The position numbers and the translations under genes were made by a program. From Enterococcus mundtii (GTDB taxonomy: Bacteria > Bacillota > Bacilli > Lactobacillales > Enterococcaceae), in NCBI RefSeq assembly GCF_002947535.1, contig NZ_PUAP01000053.1, positions 1-33,190 of the forward strand: a stretch of DNA of 33,190 nucleotides. Direction: 5' to 3'. The notes under the pieces were generated by a model. The model was not told where the DNA came from. It saw only the letters and a program-made list of their open reading frames with translations, and searched no databases. Numbering within the stretch: position 1 is the first letter of the stretch; each line of letters begins with the position of its first letter. This document shows positions 29,106 to 33,190 of the stretch, piece after piece.

Positions 29106-31079
29106 ATGGATAAAGAAAAAATAAAAGTAAGCCCGAGCCCTCTGCTCATTCTTTTATTGATCCTTGCAGAAGTTTTGGTTGTATTATTGATGCCATTTCG
29201 ATTGATCAGTGCATTGTTCATCCTGATCGTGAATTTATTTTGTATTCGTTATGGTTTAAAGATGAAACGGTGGTTGACTTTGAGGAATCGTGACAAGATC
29301 CAACAAGCTTCAACTGTTGCGGAATCCAATTTGAATTATGTTTCGGAGATCATGCCAGTCGGGATCATCTCTTATCAACCAGCGACACAAACCATTGATT
29401 GGCTGAACCCTTTCGCATTGAACGTGAAAGATCAAAGTTCATTATTAGAAGCAGACTTGTTAGAAACTTTTTTTTCAGCAAAAGAAAAAAAGAAAAACCA
29501 AGTCTATTTAGCCGACAAAACCTTTCAATTTGAATTGGATACGGTGAAAGGTGTCGTTTATTTTATTGACGTGACCCAAAACCAATTACTAAAGATCCAT
29601 CAAGTGAACAGCCAGCCGATCATCGGTATTCTTTCAATCGACAACTATGCAGATACGGTCGATAAACTGGATGAAAAAGAAGTTTCTTATTTGAACTCCT
29701 TCATTACGACATTGATCTCTGACTGGATGAATGAATATCATGTGTTTTTTAAACGAATCAATTCAGAGCGCTTTTTCTTTTTTGGACAGATGAGTGACTT
29801 GAAAAAAATGATGGATAAGAAGTTTGATCTCTTAGATCGTTTACGGGCAGAAGCTGAAAGACAAAACCATCCATTGACACTTAGTATGGGCATCGCCTAT
29901 GGGCAAAAGACCCTCGAAGAAATCGGTAGTGAAGCTCAAAATAACTTAGATATCGCCTTGGTTCGTGGTGGAGATCAGGTTGTAGTGAAAGAAGTTCGCG
30001 AAGGAGCGAAACCCACTTATTACGGGGGGAAATCAGCGACGACGATCAAACGTACGCGCGTTCGTTCACGGGCGATGAGTACTGCTTTACGCAAAATTTT
30101 TGATGAAACAGGCGATGTATTTATTATGGGGCATCGCTTCCCTGATATGGACGCTATCGGTTCAGCCGTTGGAGTCAGTTGTCTGGCACGCTTCAATCAG
30201 AAAAAAGCCTATATCGTCATCGATGAAAAAGAGATCATTCCAGATGTGGAACGCTGTTTAACAGAAATCCATAAAGAACCAGAGTTGGAGATGCAATTGA
30301 TTACGCCAGAGCGTGCAATGGAGCTTAAGAAAGCCAAAGACTTACTCGTAATGGTCGATTACCATAAACCATCGCTATCGATCTCTCAGAGCCTTTACGA
30401 GCAATTTGATAAGATCGTGATCATTGACCATCATCGTCGAGGCGAAGAGTTTCCAAGCAAACCGCTTTTAACCTATATTGAATCATCTGCGTCTTCTGCC
30501 TCTGAGTTGGTCACAGAATTGATCCAATATCAAAGTAGCCGAACCAATCGGATCAGTCGTTTAGAGGCGACATTGTTGTTAGCTGGCATGACCGTTGATA
30601 CAAATAACTTCAACGTGCGAACTACAGCACGTACGTTTGATGTTGCAAGCTATTTAAAGACTTGTAGTGCAGACGCATCCTTAGTACAATATTTATTGAG
30701 CTCTGATTTAGCCACTTATTTAGAAATCAGCCACTTGATCGCCCACAATGAACAAGTGACGGAGGATATTGTGGTGGCAGCAGGGACGGATGAAAAAGAG
30801 TATAATAGTGTTATCGCAGCAAAAACAGCAGATACGTTGCTCTCAATGGTCAATATCAACGGTGCTTTCGTCATTACGAAACGGACGGATGGCTTAGTTG
30901 GTATCAGTGCCCGCAGCACAGGAACGATCAATGTCCAATTGATCATGGAATCCTTAGGCGGTGGCGGACATTTCACCAATGCGGCAACACAACTGGAAAA
31001 TGTGACTGTAGAAGAAGCAAAACAACAACTGCTCGCTGCTATCCAAGAAAATATGAATCAATTATATAAAAAGGAGTAG
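29106..31079 (+). CDS. gdpP: Cyclic-di-AMP phosphodiesterase GdpP (YybT)
   Basis: Hydrolyses c-di-AMP to pApA, which controls potassium and osmolyte balance, wall stress and beta-lactam tolerance. 657 residues. Two N-terminal membrane helices (about 12-29 and 33-48) are followed by a degenerate PAS domain, a degenerate GGDEF domain, and a DHH/DHHA1 phosphodiesterase. The DHH module has [16 protein letters not shown] (about 340), DYHKP, IDHHRRG (about 439) and [10 protein letters not shown] (about 618); all the metal-binding landmarks are intact. ATG 29106 is chosen because GGAGG (29095-29099) is 6 bases upstream; the frame extends to 29040 without ribosome site. rplI follows 5 bp later. Confidence 0.96.
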   Translation: MDKEKIKVSPSPLLILLLILAEVLVVLLMPFRLISALFILIVNLFCIRYGLKMKRWLTLRNRDKIQQASTVAESNLNYVSEIMPVGIISYQPATQTIDWLNPFALNVKDQSSLLEADLLETFFSAKEKKKNQVYLADKTFQFELDTVKGVVYFIDVTQNQLLKIHQVNSQPIIGILSIDNYADTVDKLDEKEVSYLNSFITTLISDWMNEYHVFFKRINSERFFFFGQMSDLKKMMDKKFDLLDRLRAEAERQNHPLTLSMGIAYGQKTLEEIGSEAQNNLDIALVRGGDQVVVKEVREGAKPTYYGGKSATTIKRTRVRSRAMSTALRKIFDETGDVFIMGHRFPDMDAIGSAVGVSCLARFNQKKAYIVIDEKEIIPDVERCLTEIHKEPELEMQLITPERAMELKKAKDLLVMVDYHKPSLSISQSLYEQFDKIVIIDHHRRGEEFPSKPLLTYIESSASSASELVTELIQYQSSRTNRISRLEATLLLAGMTVDTNNFNVRTTARTFDVASYLKTCSADASLVQYLLSSDLATYLEISHLIAHNEQVTEDIVVAAGTDEKEYNSVIAAKTADTLLSMVNINGAFVITKRTDGLVGISARSTGTINVQLIMESLGGGGHFTNAATQLENVTVEEAKQQLLAAIQENMNQLYKKE

Positions 31080-31084
31080 ATGAG

Positions 31085-31537
31085 ATGAAAGTCATTTTCT
31101 TACAAGATGTCAAAGGTAAAGGCAAAAAAGGCGATGTCAAAGAAGTCCCTACAGGCTATGCACAAAATTATTTGATCAAGAACAATCTAGCAAAAGAAGC
31201 AAATAAAAGCAGCATCAGTCAGCTAGAAGGACAGAAAAAAGCCCAAGAAAAACAAGAAGCAGAAATCCTTGAAGAAGCCAAAAAATTAAAAGAATTTCTT
31301 GAAAAAGAAGAAACTGTCGTTGAATTAAAAGCCAAAGCAGGAGAAGACAGCCGTTTGTTTGGCTCGATCCCATCAAAACAAATCGCTGAAGGCTTGAATA
31401 AACAATACAAAGTAAAATTAGACAAACGTAAAATCGAGTTGAACAACCCGATCCGTACGTTAGGTTATACCAATGTACCTGTGAAACTACACCATGAAGT
31501 GACTGCAACGATCAAGGTACACGTTGTCTCTGAATAA
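31085..31537 (+). CDS. rplI: 50S ribosomal protein L9
   Basis: 150 residues, standard length. The N-terminal domain ([20 protein letters not shown], then [13 protein letters not shown]) binds 23S rRNA, a long charged connecting helix spans about 40-75, and the C-terminal domain contains [11 protein letters not shown]. Translated directly after gdpP with AAGGAG overlapping the gdpP end. Confidence 0.98.
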   Translation: MKVIFLQDVKGKGKKGDVKEVPTGYAQNYLIKNNLAKEANKSSISQLEGQKKAQEKQEAEILEEAKKLKEFLEKEETVVELKAKAGEDSRLFGSIPSKQIAEGLNKQYKVKLDKRKIELNNPIRTLGYTNVPVKLHHEVTATIKVHVVSE

Positions 31538-31576
31538 ACGAAAAGAACATGTAACGAAATCGCTTCGATAAATCAG

Positions 31577-31621
31577 CCGCAGAGGACAAAAATAGCTTTC
31601 GATTATTTTTGACTTTTGCGG
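31577..31621 (+). terminator. Long hairpin after rplI, probable terminator
   Basis: CCGCA (31577-31581) pairs with TGCGG (31617-31621), and the inner arms include CAAAAATA/TATTTTTG, giving about 18 pairs with wobble and one A-A mismatch. The following T-run is poor, so termination may be partial. Confidence 0.5.
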
Positions 31622-31670
31622 TCTATTTTCGAAGGAACAGCTTTTTGGAACAGATGTTCATTTTTTAGGG

Positions 31671-31699
31671 ATGACTTTTCTGCCATTTTCTTGTAAAAT
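31671..31699 (+). promoter_or_regulatory. dnaB promoter
   Basis: ATGACT (31671-31676) and TAAAAT (31694-31699) are 17 bp apart, 30 bp before the gene. Confidence 0.45.
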
Positions 31700-31729
31700 G
31701 AAGCAATTGAAAGCAAGGAGCGATAGAAT

Positions 31730-33097
31730 ATGAGTGAAGTGTGGCAGGATCGAATTCCACCGCAAAATATTGAAGCTGAGCAAGCGGTTCTAGGTTCTGT
31801 TTTTCTAGACGCTGAAACGATCATCGATGCCATGGAGTACATAGAACCGAAAGATTTTTATCGTCGGGGACATCAAATCATTTTTGAAATCATGATCGAA
31901 TTGAATGACCGTAGTGAAGCGATTGACGTCGTGACGGTCAAAGATCGTTTGGAACAACGTAATCTCTTAGAAGATGCTGGCGGAGTCAGTTACTTATCTG
32001 ATTTAGCGTTAGCTGTACCAACGGCAGCAAACATCGTCTACTACGCAAAGATTGTGGAAGAAAAATCGTTGCTTCGTAATTTGATCCAAACAGCAACAGG
32101 GATCGTTACCAGAGGATTTGAACAAGGAGAAGAAGTCCAATCCATCTTAGATGATGCGGAACGTAGCATTCTTGAAGTATCAGAAAAACGTAATCGTAGC
32201 GGGTTCTTATCCATTGCGGAAGTCTTGAATTCTACGATTGAAAATATTGACCAACTCGCGCAAAACAATGAAGAGATCACAGGTTTACCAACGGGTTACC
32301 AAGGATTAGATAAAATGACTGCTGGCTTCCAAGCAGAAGAGCTGATTATTTTAGCTGCACGTCCGGCGGTAGGGAAAACCGCCTTTGCCTTGAATATTGC
32401 CCAAAATGTCGGCACAAAGACAGATCGTTCCGTAGCGATCTTCAGTCTAGAGATGGGGGCAGAATCATTAGTCAACCGGATGCTTTGTGCGGAAGGTTCG
32501 ATTGAAGCGAGTCACTTACGTACGGGACAGCTTTCAGAAGAAGAATGGTCCAATTTGATCGTTGCAATGGGTAGTTTATCCAAAGCAAATATCTTCATTG
32601 ATGATACACCAGGGATCAAAATCTCTGAGATACGAGCAAAATGTCGGAAACTCGCACAAGAAAAAGGGAATCTAGGTTTGATACTCATCGATTACTTGCA
32701 GTTGATCGAAGGAAATGGGAAAGAAAACCGCCAACAAGAAGTATCCGATATCTCACGTCAATTGAAAAAGCTAGCGAAAGAATTAAAAGTTCCCGTAATT
32801 GCTCTTTCCCAGCTTTCTCGTGGGGTGGAACAACGCCAAGATAAACGACCTGTCTTAAGTGATATCCGTGAGTCTGGTTCGATCGAGCAGGATGCAGATA
32901 TCGTAGCATTCTTATATCGTGATGATTACTATGAACGTGAAGGTGGCGAAGATGGCGATGCGCCAGAACCACAAAACGATAATGTGATCGAAGTCATCAT
33001 TGAAAAAAACCGGAGTGGAGCAAGGGGAACGGTGGAATTGCTCTTTATCAAAGAATACAATAAATTTTCCTCGCTTTCTCCGCGAGAAGAATATTAG
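31730..33097 (+). CDS. dnaB: Replicative DNA helicase (DnaB type, dnaC of Bacillus)
   Basis: Hexameric 5'-3' helicase of the replication fork, 455 residues. The N-terminal primase/loader-interacting domain (1-150) begins IPPQNIEAEQAVLGSVFLD. The RecA-like motor has Walker A ARPAVGKTAFALN (about 210-222), motif H1a/Walker B region LGLILIDYLQLIEG, and SQLSRGVEQRQDKRP with the arginine finger region. AAGGAG precedes ATG 31730. The last 93 bases of the window (33098-33190) hold no supportable gene. Confidence 0.97.
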   Translation: MSEVWQDRIPPQNIEAEQAVLGSVFLDAETIIDAMEYIEPKDFYRRGHQIIFEIMIELNDRSEAIDVVTVKDRLEQRNLLEDAGGVSYLSDLALAVPTAANIVYYAKIVEEKSLLRNLIQTATGIVTRGFEQGEEVQSILDDAERSILEVSEKRNRSGFLSIAEVLNSTIENIDQLAQNNEEITGLPTGYQGLDKMTAGFQAEELIILAARPAVGKTAFALNIAQNVGTKTDRSVAIFSLEMGAESLVNRMLCAEGSIEASHLRTGQLSEEEWSNLIVAMGSLSKANIFIDDTPGIKISEIRAKCRKLAQEKGNLGLILIDYLQLIEGNGKENRQQEVSDISRQLKKLAKELKVPVIALSQLSRGVEQRQDKRPVLSDIRESGSIEQDADIVAFLYRDDYYEREGGEDGDAPEPQNDNVIEVIIEKNRSGARGTVELLFIKEYNKFSSLSPREEY

Positions 33098-33190
33098 AAC
33101 GAATAAATCTGAATAAATCAAACATCGAGGTCAGGACATTAGCTTCGAGAAATAAGGCGTCATCCATGAAAATTGTTCTTCAAATTTTTG

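Overview
The window is about 33 kb of low-GC Firmicutes chromosome centred on the replication origin. Gene order (guaB / ychF-DUF951-parB-parA-rsmG / mnmG-mnmE / khpB-yidC-rnpA-rpmH / oriC-dnaA-dnaN-yaaA-recF-gyrB-gyrA / rpsF-ssb-rpsR / gdpP-rplI-dnaB) and protein sequence point to Enterococcus. I cannot fix the species from sequence alone.

Layout. Positions 1-650 are AT-rich and non-coding; three sigma-A-like promoters there point left, out of the window. A VanR/VanS-like two-component pair (652-2533) follows, then serS behind a T-box leader (2562-4093). Convergent to serS is guaB, then an unrecognised small gene, a DUF1129 membrane protein, and the compact operon rsmG-parA-parB-DUF951-ychF, all on the minus strand. 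A plus-strand VanZ-family gene (11330-11932) separates this operon from mnmE-mnmG. A plus-strand YbjQ-like small gene (15664-16002) separates mnmE from khpB-yidC-rnpA-rpmH. The bipartite origin (DnaA boxes at 18482-18826 and 20254-20346) flanks dnaA. Right of dnaA every gene is on the plus strand, so replication and transcription run together. Left of it most genes are on the minus strand, the leading strand of that replichore. The exceptions (VanZ, YbjQ-like, two-component pair, serS) run against the fork.

How the genes work together. DnaA, the beta clamp, SSB, DnaB helicase, gyrase and RecF copy and maintain the chromosome, and ParA/ParB segregate the origin. A parS-like site lies inside the DUF1129 gene (6840-6855) and a weaker one between rpsF and ssb (28113-28128). 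MnmE/MnmG and RnpA mature tRNA, RsmG modifies 16S rRNA, YidC/KhpB serve membrane insertion and RNA binding, and GdpP sets c-di-AMP levels.

This is a core region. I see no IS element, prophage, CRISPR array, rRNA or tRNA. The points most worth a second look are regulatory: two everted parS half-sites in the leader of the rsmG-parA-parB operon, a probable ATA start codon in the VanZ-family gene, terminator-like hairpins upstream of mnmE and rsmG that lack an obvious gene to terminate, and the stacked outward promoters at the left edge.
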